A stretch of 64,000 nt of DNA from Planctomycetota bacterium (lineage in GTDB: Bacteria; Planctomycetota; Planctomycetia; Isosphaerales; Isosphaeraceae): positions 62,001-126,000 of the forward strand of contig JAQGHR010000068.1 of the NCBI GenBank assembly GCA_028291545.1, read 5' to 3'. Below are positions 47,295 through 55,144 of the stretch, one piece after another. The notes under the pieces were generated by a model. It was not told where the DNA came from. It searched no databases and saw nothing but the letters and a program-made list of their open reading frames with translations. Made by a program: the position numbers and the translations under genes. The stretch's first letter is position 1. Every line of letters starts with the position of its first letter.

Positions 47295-47989
47295 GGGGAT
47301 ACCTCCGGGGCGAACATCCCCTCGACCCACGACGGGGTCAGGCGTTCCAGGCCCGGCAGTACGGCGTCGGCCCCGGCGGACCGGAGGAGGGGATCTGTGT
47401 AGGTGTTCGAGACGCCCACAGCCCACATCCCCGCCCCCTTGGCGGATTGGATTCCGGCGAGACTGTCCTCAAAGACCAAGCAATGGCCGGCTTCGAGGTC
47501 ATCTCCCACCAGGGATCGCAGGGCATCGAGCGCCAGGAGATAACCCTCGGGGTCAGGCTTGCCGTTGGTCGCGTCCTCGGCCGAGACGATCGCCATCACG
47601 CGATCGCGCACGCCCATGCGGCTCAAACTATATTCGATTTCGGGGCGCAGGGCCCCGGAATTGATCGCGAGAGGCCATCGATCGGCCAGCGAACGAATCG
47701 CTTCATCGGCGCCGGGGAAGTAGCGTAAGCCCTGCTCGGCACGAGGGATATATCTCGCCGCCTTGCGAGCGATGAGGTCTTCGAGATGCGTTGGGGTGGG
47801 ACTTCGACCGCGATCGGTCAGGACCTCCTCAAAGCAGCGACGATCGTCGAACCCGAGGTAGTGCTCGTGGTACTGGGCTTCGGTCAACTCGACGCCTTCC
47901 TCGGCCAGGACCTCGCGGAACAGGTCGAAATGAACTGATTCATCGTCCACGAGGACGCCGTTAAAATCGAATATCACCGCGCGGATCAT
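47291..47989 (-). CDS. HAD-family hydrolase, beta-phosphoglucomutase-like
   Basis: 232 residues. HAD fold: motif I FDFNGVLVDDE (nucleophile Asp 8), cap domain about 17-80, motif II INSG, motif III Lys in ATNGKPDPEGY, motif IV FEDSLAGIQSA. This subgroup dephosphorylates sugar phosphates or isomerises them. Position 10 is Asn where most phosphatases and mutases have the second Asp; that Asp serves as acid/base, so activity may be changed, although DFNG forms are known in the family. The TTG start of the receiver-like gene lies over its stop. PII is upstream on the same strand, 127 nt off. Confidence 0.85.
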   Translation of the reverse strand: MIRAVIFDFNGVLVDDESVHFDLFREVLAEEGVELTEAQYHEHYLGFDDRRCFEEVLTDRGRSPTPTHLEDLIARKAARYIPRAEQGLRYFPGADEAIRSLADRWPLAINSGALRPEIEYSLSRMGVRDRVMAIVSAEDATNGKPDPEGYLLALDALRSLVGDDLEAGHCLVFEDSLAGIQSAKGAGMWAVGVSNTYTDPLLRSAGADAVLPGLERLTPSWVEGMFAPEVSP

Positions 47990-48011
47990 GGCGACGTGGG
48001 TCCTTGGTCAA

Positions 48012-48112
48012 CGGTCACTCGTCATTGGACGCTCGTCGCACAGCCCGTACCGGAAGCTGGCCGGCCGGATCCCTGTAAGCACGATCAAGACTCAACCAAT
48101 GACGAGCGACCG
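48012..48112. repeat. 17-bp inverted repeat bounding a 101-bp intergenic element
   Basis: CGGTCACTCGTCATTGG at 48012-48028 and its reverse complement at 48096-48112 match 16 of 17 bases, separated by 67 nt. They almost fill the space between the PII and HAD genes. A long-loop terminator or a small MITE-like element are possible; no target duplication was seen. Confidence 0.6.
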
Positions 48113-48116
48113 AGGA

Positions 48117-48464
48117 CTAGATGGCTTCCGGTCCGCGTTCGCCGGTTCGAATACGGATGCAGTCCTCCATCGGGAGGATGAAGATTTTCCCGTCGCCGAT
48201 CTTGCCCTCCGGCCCGGAACGGCCAGCCTGGATGATGGCGTTGATCGTCGGCTCGATGAAGTCCTCGTTGACGGCGATCTGGAGCTCAATCTTGCGGAGG
48301 AGATTCACCGTAAACTCGTGTCCACGATAGACCTCGGTGTAGCCCTTTTGGCGGCCAAATCCCTGGACGTCCATGACCGTGAGGCGGAAAACCTCGACGT
48401 GGGACAGGGCTTCCTTGACCGCTTCCAGCTTCGTGGGCTGGATAATTGCGATGATCAGCTTCAT
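48117..48464 (-). CDS. glnB: PII nitrogen-regulatory protein
   Basis: 115 residues from the ATG at 48464; an upstream GTG/Met would add an unrelated leader. PII trimers sense 2-oxoglutarate and ATP/ADP and regulate nitrogen and carbon proteins. Motifs: MKLIIAIIQPTKLEAVKEAL, the T-loop GFGRQKGYTEVYRGHEFT, KIELQIAVNEDFIEPTINAI, and the B-loop GKIGDGKIFILPMEDCIRIRTGERG. Position 51, the tyrosine uridylylated in E. coli GlnB/GlnK, is Phe here (Tyr46 is kept), so covalent control at that site is impossible. No amtB, glnA or glnD in the window. Confidence 0.92.
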   Translation of the reverse strand: MKLIIAIIQPTKLEAVKEALSHVEVFRLTVMDVQGFGRQKGYTEVYRGHEFTVNLLRKIELQIAVNEDFIEPTINAIIQAGRSGPEGKIGDGKIFILPMEDCIRIRTGERGPEAI

Positions 48465-48726
48465 GGATGATCTCGACGTTGACACCTTCGCCCGCGGGCC
48501 GAACGCCGTGGAGAGGGCGGCCACTTGCACGGACCCGATTCAACACTTGAACCAGATTTTTCGATCATGTCAAGAATCGAGATGGATTCCCGGCGGGATT
48601 GGAAGGGCCTGCGGCCGAATTTCAGGCAATAACGTGGAGCGGGGGCGAGCGATGCGCATGGAAAAAAGATCGCGCCGACCCGCGCCCGCGACGGATGTCT
48701 TTATCTCAACCTGGGACGCGCCAGAC

Positions 48727-49050
48727 TCAGGGCTTCTCGGGCGCGGCGGGTCCGGGCGGCGGCGAGGGCGGATCGGTTGGGACGAGCGGGAGGGGAGGAG
48801 GGACCAGGCTAAGGGCCGTGGGCCTCGCCGGGTCCAAACCTGGGGAGGAAATCGCCCCGGACGGGGGCACATTCGAGAACGGCCCGCTCGCGGGGGGGCC
48901 CATCAGCGGTGACGGGACCGTAACCAGCGCCGCGCTGCAACCCAGGCCCGAGCACGGGACGGGCATCTTGTCGCAGGTGTCGCAGTGGGCGCATCCCGAG
49001 GCGCCGAGTGCAAGGGCCGCTACGGCCAGGAAGTAACGCGACCGCGCCAT
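48727..49050 (-). CDS. Cys/Pro-rich lipoprotein
   Basis: 107 residues. ATG at 49050 with AAAGGAG upstream. Lipoprotein signal RYFLAVAALALGASGC, Cys at about 20. The mature N-terminus is Cys-rich: CAHCDTCDKM, then CSGLGC, about six Cys in 20 residues, which could bind a metal or form disulphides. From about 45 on, Pro/Ser/Gly-rich and unstructured. No family recognised. Confidence 0.6.
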   Translation of the reverse strand: MARSRYFLAVAALALGASGCAHCDTCDKMPVPCSGLGCSAALVTVPSPLMGPPASGPFSNVPPSGAISSPGLDPARPTALSLVPPPLPLVPTDPPSPPPGPAAPEKP

Positions 49051-49515
49051 GAGCGGTCTCCTTTCCGGTAGTGAGACTTCAGAAGGCGACCCGCCAGGAA
49101 GACCGGCACGCGGACTCCCCTCGGCTCCGCCGCGGACGGGTCGGCCACATATCCAGAATCTATCGGAACTCCCGGTGTGCGACGTCCATCAGTTCTCTCG
49201 GCACGAGCAACCGGCGTTTCGCATCATGCGGACGAGGCAAACTTGAGGGAACGGTCAAACCTTGACGGATGAAGCGACCGTATGGGCCCCGAGTTGCGTC
49301 CCTGCCCGATCGCGGCGAATCGACCGCGGATCACGAGCACAAGAACCGCTTCACGCCTCGTCGTTGCAACATTTCGCGGCACTCGGCATGCAATCTGCTC
49401 CAATCCTTTATATCCATACGTGCCTAGTTTTAAGCCTAGCCAAAAGTGGCGTGCCCTGGCCCGTCGTTCGGGATCCTGGGCGCGAGAAACGATTGAAGAC
49501 TTCAGGAAAGTGCCG
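49051..49515. other. Intergenic region, 465 bases
   Basis: Divergent region between the Cys-rich lipoprotein and the PEP-utilising enzyme gene. The part nearest the enzyme (about 49395-49450) is AT-richer, a probable promoter region, but no matched -35/-10 pair stands out. The reading frames here are extensions of the neighbouring gene without conserved content. No repeat or RNA recognised. Confidence 0.45.
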
Positions 49516-51639
49516 ATGCCATCGAAGCCCTACTGGCGGCCGCTGTCCGAGTTCGCGGACGACACGATCCCCAAGCTCTTCAACCTTCGACGCGCTCCCC
49601 GGGGAATACCGGTCCCACGGACGTACTGGGCCTGGGCCGACGATCTCGCGAGGTCGGAATCACGCGGCTTTCCGGACCTGGGCGGGCTGACGTTGCCGTG
49701 CATGATCCGGTCGGGGTCACCGACCGAGGATACCCAGGAATCTTCCAACGCCGGGCGGTTCTTGAGCCTTGCCGTGCGGGACGCGTTGCACTTTCCCTCG
49801 GCGCTCGCGGAGGTCATCTCCGCCCTGCCCTGCGAGCACGGACGACCGCAGGGGGTGGTCTTCCTTCAGCCTCGTATCGACGCCGAACGGGCCGGCGTGA
49901 CGATGTTCGACGGGTTCTATTATGAAGAGACCTCCGAGGCGGGTGGCAACGTCGAGCTCACATCCGGCCGCAGTCGAGGTCAGGTCGTTCGCGGCCATCT
50001 GATGCGCGGAGACGCGCGGAGCCGATTCCTGGAGCAGATTCATCGCGTGTACGGCGGTTGCCTCGACATCGAGTGGGCCATCCCCGCGTCCGGTCCGTTG
50101 CACGGTCGACGCATCCTGCTCCAGGTCCGGCCTGCACTGTTCGCGATCCGTCGATGCGAGACCGTGAGCCTGGCCAACCACAAGGAAATCGTCGGCGACC
50201 CTCCCAGCCCATGGATTACCGGGGTGCTGGCCGAGTGCGGCCATCCGATCCTCTCGTATTACGCGCCGATTGAGCCTGCGATGAAGTCGTGGGATGAGCC
50301 CTACGTGATCGATCTGGCCGAACGACCCTGGATGAATTTCTCCGCCTTCTTCCGCCTGATGGATCACTGGGGATTGCCCCGCGCGATGGTCACCGATGGC
50401 CTGGGGGGCGAGTCCGGCGGTCCGGAGGACCAGAACGTTCTCCTCGGCAGGTTGATCCGGAAGCTCCCGACCCTGACCCGCCTGGCGCTGGCCGACTTCC
50501 GGACATGGGCCAAGATCCGGGCCGGTCTGAAGGCGATTCACGCCGACCTGGACGCGGCGAACGGACTGCTCGAACTCCAGCAGGCCAACGTGCGGGCCTG
50601 GGATTTCTCGGTGCGTACGAATTTTGCAATCATGAGCGTGCTTGCCATCCTGACGAAGATCCGCCGCGCACTCGGATTCAACCAGGCCGCGAGGGTGATT
50701 ACCCATGAGATGATGGCCGAGTACGCGGAGATCGCGTCGAGCCCGTCGCTGAAGGAACGGCTCGCGGGTCTGGATCGCTGGCTCATCACCTACGGACACC
50801 GGGGGCCTCTGGAGAGCGACCCATGCCATCCCCGTTTCGCGGAGATGCGGCAGGAACTCCGTGCATCGCTCTCCGCCGGGCCTGCGCCGATCCCCGAGCT
50901 GCAACCCAGGGGTTCCTCGATCCGCACGGTTCTCGGACGCCCGTTCTTCCTCGCCGACGAGATTCGCGAGCGATTCCGAGATCGGCTCATGCACTGGTGG
51001 AGCCGGCTTCGCCAGCGAATTCTGGTCGAAGCACGCCGCGCCGTGGAGGATGGATACCTGGCCGCGGTTGGAGACGTGTTCCTGCTTCGATCCGAAGACC
51101 TCGCCGCCCCGCCCGAGACCTGGCGTGCCCGCGTCGCGTCGCGCAAGATTCGCCTGATCCGCGCGAGGGCCTTCCATCCGCCGACGACCTCGACTCGGGA
51201 TGAGTTGGAGGAACGGATCGCCGACCTGACCGAGCGCGACCACGAATCGGAATCCGACACCTTCGTCGGCATCGGCCTGGGCACGAACCCGGTGCTTGGA
51301 ACGGCGGTGCTCGGTTCGTCGGTCTCGGCCCTGCTGGGCGCGGGCGAGTTCCCCAAGAATCCCGTCCTGATCGCCGAAACCCTGGAGCCCTCCTGGGCCG
51401 TGCTCTTCCCTCGATTCGAGGCCGTGGTCGCCGAGCTGGGCGGTGAGTTGAGCCATGCGGCCATCCTCCTGCGCGAGGCGGGAATCCCCTCGGTCGTCAA
51501 TGCACGCGGGGTCTTCCGCGGCGTGAGCGATGGGGACCGGGTCCTGGTCGATCCCGCCCGAGGCGTCGTGGAGATCGTCGAGAAGGGTGCTCGCCTGGAG
51601 AATCCGGAAGGATTTTCCCTGCTCGAGAGATCGAGTTGA
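49516..51639 (+). CDS. PEP-utilising enzyme, PEP synthase/rifampin phosphotransferase-like
   Basis: 707 residues from the ATG at 49516, with AGGAAAG upstream; the long upstream frame is not family-like. N-terminal ATP-grasp part: IRSGSPTEDTQESSNAGRFLSL near 66-88 resembles the RSSxxxEDxxxxSFAG motif of PEP synthase, and IEWAIPASGPLHGRRILLQVRPA the closing strand. The middle (about 250-560) is helical. The C-terminal swivelling domain has ELGGELSHAAILLREAGIPSVVN with the phosphorylatable His. This three-domain order is that of rifampin phosphotransferase and PEP/pyruvate kinases. A substrate cannot be assigned. The first subdomain is short compared with PEP synthase. Confidence 0.8.
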   Translation: MPSKPYWRPLSEFADDTIPKLFNLRRAPRGIPVPRTYWAWADDLARSESRGFPDLGGLTLPCMIRSGSPTEDTQESSNAGRFLSLAVRDALHFPSALAEVISALPCEHGRPQGVVFLQPRIDAERAGVTMFDGFYYEETSEAGGNVELTSGRSRGQVVRGHLMRGDARSRFLEQIHRVYGGCLDIEWAIPASGPLHGRRILLQVRPALFAIRRCETVSLANHKEIVGDPPSPWITGVLAECGHPILSYYAPIEPAMKSWDEPYVIDLAERPWMNFSAFFRLMDHWGLPRAMVTDGLGGESGGPEDQNVLLGRLIRKLPTLTRLALADFRTWAKIRAGLKAIHADLDAANGLLELQQANVRAWDFSVRTNFAIMSVLAILTKIRRALGFNQAARVITHEMMAEYAEIASSPSLKERLAGLDRWLITYGHRGPLESDPCHPRFAEMRQELRASLSAGPAPIPELQPRGSSIRTVLGRPFFLADEIRERFRDRLMHWWSRLRQRILVEARRAVEDGYLAAVGDVFLLRSEDLAAPPETWRARVASRKIRLIRARAFHPPTTSTRDELEERIADLTERDHESESDTFVGIGLGTNPVLGTAVLGSSVSALLGAGEFPKNPVLIAETLEPSWAVLFPRFEAVVAELGGELSHAAILLREAGIPSVVNARGVFRGVSDGDRVLVDPARGVVEIVEKGARLENPEGFSLLERSS

Positions 51640-51747
51640 CCGCCGGTCACGATGTTGTATGGTGCCGGTAGGGGCATCGGAACCCCGACCCGGCGCGAGT
51701 TGGACGCGACGGGTCGGATCGGCCCTCGGTTGAAGACTCTGAAGTTT

Positions 51748-51776
51748 GATTCCTCGGAATCGCGATCCCGGATCGC
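51748..51776. repeat. Two adjacent perfect palindromes upstream of the sigma-factor gene
   Basis: GATTCCTCGGAATC (6-bp arms, 51748-51761) is directly followed by GCGATCCCGGATCGC (6-bp arms, 51762-51776). A further CCTCGG/CCGAGG pairing could form across them. Possible operators or an mRNA switch about 125 nt before the start. Confidence 0.4.
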
Positions 51777-51899
51777 CGAGGGATCGAACTACTGCTGTTC
51801 CTTCATCCCTCTCTGCTCGCGAATCGCCGTTCCGCTTGTCAGACACCGTCTGTGCACGTCGCGGTGCGCGCCGCCTTGCCGCCAAGGAGCTTCTTTGAG

Positions 51900-52748
51900 A
51901 TGACCCCTCGACGATCACGCCATCAGTCCGACCGGAACTCGGTATTACACATCTACTTGCAAGACATCAACGCGACCCCGCTTCTGTCCGCGATGGAAGA
52001 ACGCGCGCTCGCGTGTCGCATCGCCGAGGGCGACCCCGAGGCACGTGACCACATGGTCAAGGCCAACCTTCGCCTCGTCGTGAACATCGCGCGAGGATAT
52101 TTGAATAAGGGGCTTGGGCTGGAGGACCTGATCGAAGAGGGAAATCTCGGCCTGATGCGCGCCGTTGAAGGCTTCGACGGGACGATGGACAATCGATTCA
52201 GCACGTATGCGAGCTACTGGATCAAGCAATCGATCCGCCGCGCGGTGATGAATCAGGGCAAGCCGATTCGCCTGCCGGCCTACATGGTCACGCTGTTGAC
52301 CAAGTGGAAGCGGGTGAATCATGTCCTCACGGAAAAGCTCGGGCGGACGCCTCTGCCCGAAGAGATCGGGCGGGCGTTGCGACTCTCCAAGAAAAAAGTC
52401 GGGATCGTCACCAAGGCGATCCAGGTGAACAACCTCACGCCCCATCCCGAAGGCGGGGACGAGGACGGCAACCTCCTGGATGACGTCCTGACCGATGACC
52501 GCGCCAAGAGCGCCGATGACCAGTTGATCGAGGCCGATGACCTGGAGCGGGTCTACGAGCAACTCGACCTGATGGATCTCCGCGAATCCGCCGTCCTCCG
52601 CATGCGATTCGGCCTGGACGACCAGGGCCCCTGCACACTCCGCGAGATCGGTGAGACCCTCGGGCTGACCCGCGAACGCGTTCGCCAGCTTGAAAGTCTG
52701 GCCCTGGCCAAGCTTGTCGCCGTCCTGGACTCGGAGCGCGTGAGCTGA
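51900..52748 (+). CDS. Sigma-70 factor, RpoD/SigA-related (group 2-like)
   Basis: 282 residues from the ATG at 51900; AAGGAG lies 10 bases upstream. Region 1.2 (LHIYLQDINATPLLSAMEERALACRIAEGD), region 2 (NLRLVVNIARGYLNKGLGLEDLIEEGNLGLMRAVEGFD, then RFSTYASYWIKQSIRRAV for -10 recognition), region 3, and region 4.2 helix-turn-helix (TLREIGETLGLTRERVRQLESLALAKL for -35). It lacks the large region 1.1 and the non-conserved insert of housekeeping factors, so it is likely an alternative sigma of group 2. Confidence 0.92.
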   Translation: MTPRRSRHQSDRNSVLHIYLQDINATPLLSAMEERALACRIAEGDPEARDHMVKANLRLVVNIARGYLNKGLGLEDLIEEGNLGLMRAVEGFDGTMDNRFSTYASYWIKQSIRRAVMNQGKPIRLPAYMVTLLTKWKRVNHVLTEKLGRTPLPEEIGRALRLSKKKVGIVTKAIQVNNLTPHPEGGDEDGNLLDDVLTDDRAKSADDQLIEADDLERVYEQLDLMDLRESAVLRMRFGLDDQGPCTLREIGETLGLTRERVRQLESLALAKLVAVLDSERVS

Positions 52749-52878
52749 GCAGGTGGGCTGCCTGCCCGAACCGAGACATCACGAGGTAACTATCGCCGGA
52801 CCGGGTCGTCGAATAGAATGATCCTCTCCGCTCAAGCCCAACGAAGAGCCGGGCGAGTCGGGAGATTGGGACCCTGGA

Positions 52879-54111
52879 ATGGAATCAGGCCACCTCGACG
52901 CGCCCCGGTTTTTCGGGATTCTCGCCGTAATCCTCTTGGGTGCCAAGGTGTTCGGTCTGCTGGCCCGACGGATCGGACAGCCGGCCATCCTGGGCGAACT
53001 GATCGCCGGGATCGTGCTGGGTCGTTCGGCCCTCGGGTGGGTTGATCCGAGGCTGGAGGGGCTGCACCTGCTCTCGGAGCTTGGGGTGCTGATTCTCCTG
53101 TTCGCCATCGGGCTGGAGACCAATCTGGGGCAACTGCTTCGCGTCGGAGGGACCTCGGCCACCGTGGCGGCCGTGGGTGTCGCTCTACCGTTTGCCCTCG
53201 GATTCGTGGCCTGCCGGCTGATGGGAGTGGCTCATCTTCCTGCGCTCGTCGTGAGCGCCTCGTTGACGGCCACCAGCGTGGGGATCACGGCCCGGGTCTT
53301 CGCCGAGCTTGGCCACCTGCAGGAACCCGAAGGGCGGATCGTGCTGGGGGCGGCCGTCCTGGATGACGTCCTCGGACTCGTCATCCTGACCGTCGTGTTC
53401 GGGGTCGTGAACGGGAACACGCTCTCGGCAGCCAGCCTCGCCCGCACTTCCGGCCTGGCATTCGGCTTCCTGATCGCCGCCATCGTCCTCGGAACGCTTC
53501 TTATCCCCATGGTATGGAAGGGGATCAGGAAGCTCGACCCGGCCGGGGCCTCGGTCCTGTGGGCCCTGCTTCTGGCCCTGACCCTGGCGTGGGTGGCCTC
53601 CGCCTGCGGCTCGGCCCCGATCCTGGGCGCGTTCGTCGCGGGCTTGCTTCTGCACGGGTCGGAGGAGGCCGAGGGCATCGAGCGTGGCATCACCGACCTG
53701 GGCCACCTGTTCGTCCCCATCTTCTTCGTCTGCGTGGGAGCCGCCGTGGATGTGAGGGTGTTCGACCCGTCTCAGAGGGCAAACTGGCCAACGCTGGCCA
53801 TTGGGGCAACCTTGATCGTGGCGGCGATCCTCGGCAAATTCGCCTCGGGTTACGCGCCCTGGTGGTTCAAGGGGAGGAAGGCGGTTATTGGGGTCGGGAT
53901 GATCCCTCGCGGCGAGGTCGGGCTCATCTTCGCGGAGATGGGGGATCGCGGCAAAATCTTTGACTCCAAGCTCTTCGGCGCGGTAACGTTGATGGTGGTG
54001 GTGACGACGTTCCTCGCGCCTCCGGTCCTGAGGCGCTTGCTCGTGACGCGAGGACCGCTCCCTTCGGGGGGCGATCGGGAAGGGATCGACGAGTTGGTGA
54101 CGGAGATTTGA
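52879..54111 (+). CDS. CPA2-type cation/proton antiporter
   Basis: 410 residues with about 12 membrane helices. Family motifs: GQPAILGELIAGIVLG, LLSELGVLILLFAIGLETNL, SLTATSVGITARVFAELG, VLDDVLGLVIL with the Asp-Asp pair typical of electrogenic exchangers, and IPRGEVGLIFAEMG near the end. It moves Na+ or K+ against H+. No RCK/TrkA domain is attached, so regulation is not built in. Start: ATG at 52879. Stands alone behind the sigma factor with a 130-nt gap. Confidence 0.9.
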   Translation: MESGHLDAPRFFGILAVILLGAKVFGLLARRIGQPAILGELIAGIVLGRSALGWVDPRLEGLHLLSELGVLILLFAIGLETNLGQLLRVGGTSATVAAVGVALPFALGFVACRLMGVAHLPALVVSASLTATSVGITARVFAELGHLQEPEGRIVLGAAVLDDVLGLVILTVVFGVVNGNTLSAASLARTSGLAFGFLIAAIVLGTLLIPMVWKGIRKLDPAGASVLWALLLALTLAWVASACGSAPILGAFVAGLLLHGSEEAEGIERGITDLGHLFVPIFFVCVGAAVDVRVFDPSQRANWPTLAIGATLIVAAILGKFASGYAPWWFKGRKAVIGVGMIPRGEVGLIFAEMGDRGKIFDSKLFGAVTLMVVVTTFLAPPVLRRLLVTRGPLPSGGDREGIDELVTEI

Positions 54112-54247
54112 TGGGGGCGGCGAGAAAATACCGTCTTCGGACAATAATCCGCCGATCGGGTCGAATCTCCAAGTAGGGGGCAAGGGACGCAATGGCCCGA
54201 GCCGCCACTGGACTCCGTGGCCTTGCATCCGAACAGGAGATCGCACG

Positions 54248-55060
54248 ATGATTTGCAAAGTGGCCAAGAAGGGGCTGATTGGTGCTGCTCTCGGTGCCGC
54301 GGCGCTCGGTTTGATTTTCGGGACAGCCGCCCCGAGCTACGTCAAAACCACGTTCCACAAGGCCCGCCAGAGCGTGAAGGGCTCTGTCCCGGTCGAATTC
54401 GAGATCGACCGCGCCAAACAAGAGATCGCGGCCCTCAAGCCGGCGATCGACGACGCCATCGAGGCGGTCGTGAAGGCGGAGTTCGAGGTGGGTCGGCTGG
54501 AAAAGGAGATCGTCGCCACCCGAGAGGAACTGAACCTCGAAGGCCGCCAGCTCCAGGCTCTGAACGAGCACCTCAAGACGGGCGACCTGCACCTGACCGG
54601 CGGCGTGGCCTACTCCGAAAAGGAGCTCAAGAACGACCTGGCCCGCAAGATGGATCACTACAAGCTCGTGAAGAACGTCTTGGGTGAGAAGCAGGAGACC
54701 CTCAAGATCCGCCAGAAGAACGTCCTGTCGGCTCGCCAGGGGCTCGAGGCGATGAAGACCGCCAAGCGCGACCTGACCGCCCGGGTCGAGGGGATCGAGG
54801 CTCGCCTGAATCAGATCAAGGCCGCCCGGACCTCGAACGAGTACAGCTTCGACGAATCGGCCGTCGGCCGCGCCAAGGAGACGGTCACCGAGCTGGAAGC
54901 CAAGCTCGAGCAGATGGCCCGCATCGACGAGCTGAAGGGTCAATTCTCGGATCGTAGCATCACCATCACCGTCGATCCGACCCGGGATGTCACCAAGGAA
55001 ATCGACGCCGAGTTCAACTCCGCCCCGAAGGGCGAGAAGACCACGGCCGACAAGTTCTGA
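54248..55060 (+). CDS. Coiled-coil membrane protein, PspA-like in shape
   Basis: 270 residues. ATG 54248 with GGAG upstream. An N-terminal hydrophobic helix (GLIGAALGAAALGLIFGTAA), then nearly all helix with heptads (RAKQEIAALKPAIDDAIEAVVKAEFEVGRLEKEIVATREEL; GLEAMKTAKRDLTARVEGIEARLNQIKAAR), and a short disordered Lys-rich tail. Reminiscent of phage-shock protein A in shape, but I see no sequence signature. It is followed by an 11-bp hairpin and then the FHA and kinase genes. Function unknown. Confidence 0.72.
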   Translation: MICKVAKKGLIGAALGAAALGLIFGTAAPSYVKTTFHKARQSVKGSVPVEFEIDRAKQEIAALKPAIDDAIEAVVKAEFEVGRLEKEIVATREELNLEGRQLQALNEHLKTGDLHLTGGVAYSEKELKNDLARKMDHYKLVKNVLGEKQETLKIRQKNVLSARQGLEAMKTAKRDLTARVEGIEARLNQIKAARTSNEYSFDESAVGRAKETVTELEAKLEQMARIDELKGQFSDRSITITVDPTRDVTKEIDAEFNSAPKGEKTTADKF

Positions 55061-55082
55061 AACCCGGATCTCTTCCACCCCG

Positions 55083-55117
55083 GGGTGGCACGGACGCGAA
55101 AGCGGCCCGTGCCACCC
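55083..55117 (+). terminator. 11-bp perfect hairpin after the coiled-coil gene
   Basis: GGGTGGCACGG (55083-55093) and CCGTGCCACCC (55107-55117), 13-nt loop, 22 nt after the stop. No clear T-run. A further palindrome, CCACCCCGGGGTGG, overlaps its left arm, allowing alternative folds. Confidence 0.5.
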
Positions 55118-55144
55118 GGCCCAAGACGATGATCCGGCGAAACC

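Noticed and set aside
48140-48165. tRNA-like T-arm sequence GGTTCGAATAC
   Set aside because: Lies within the PII coding sequence, without acceptor, D or anticodon stems around it.
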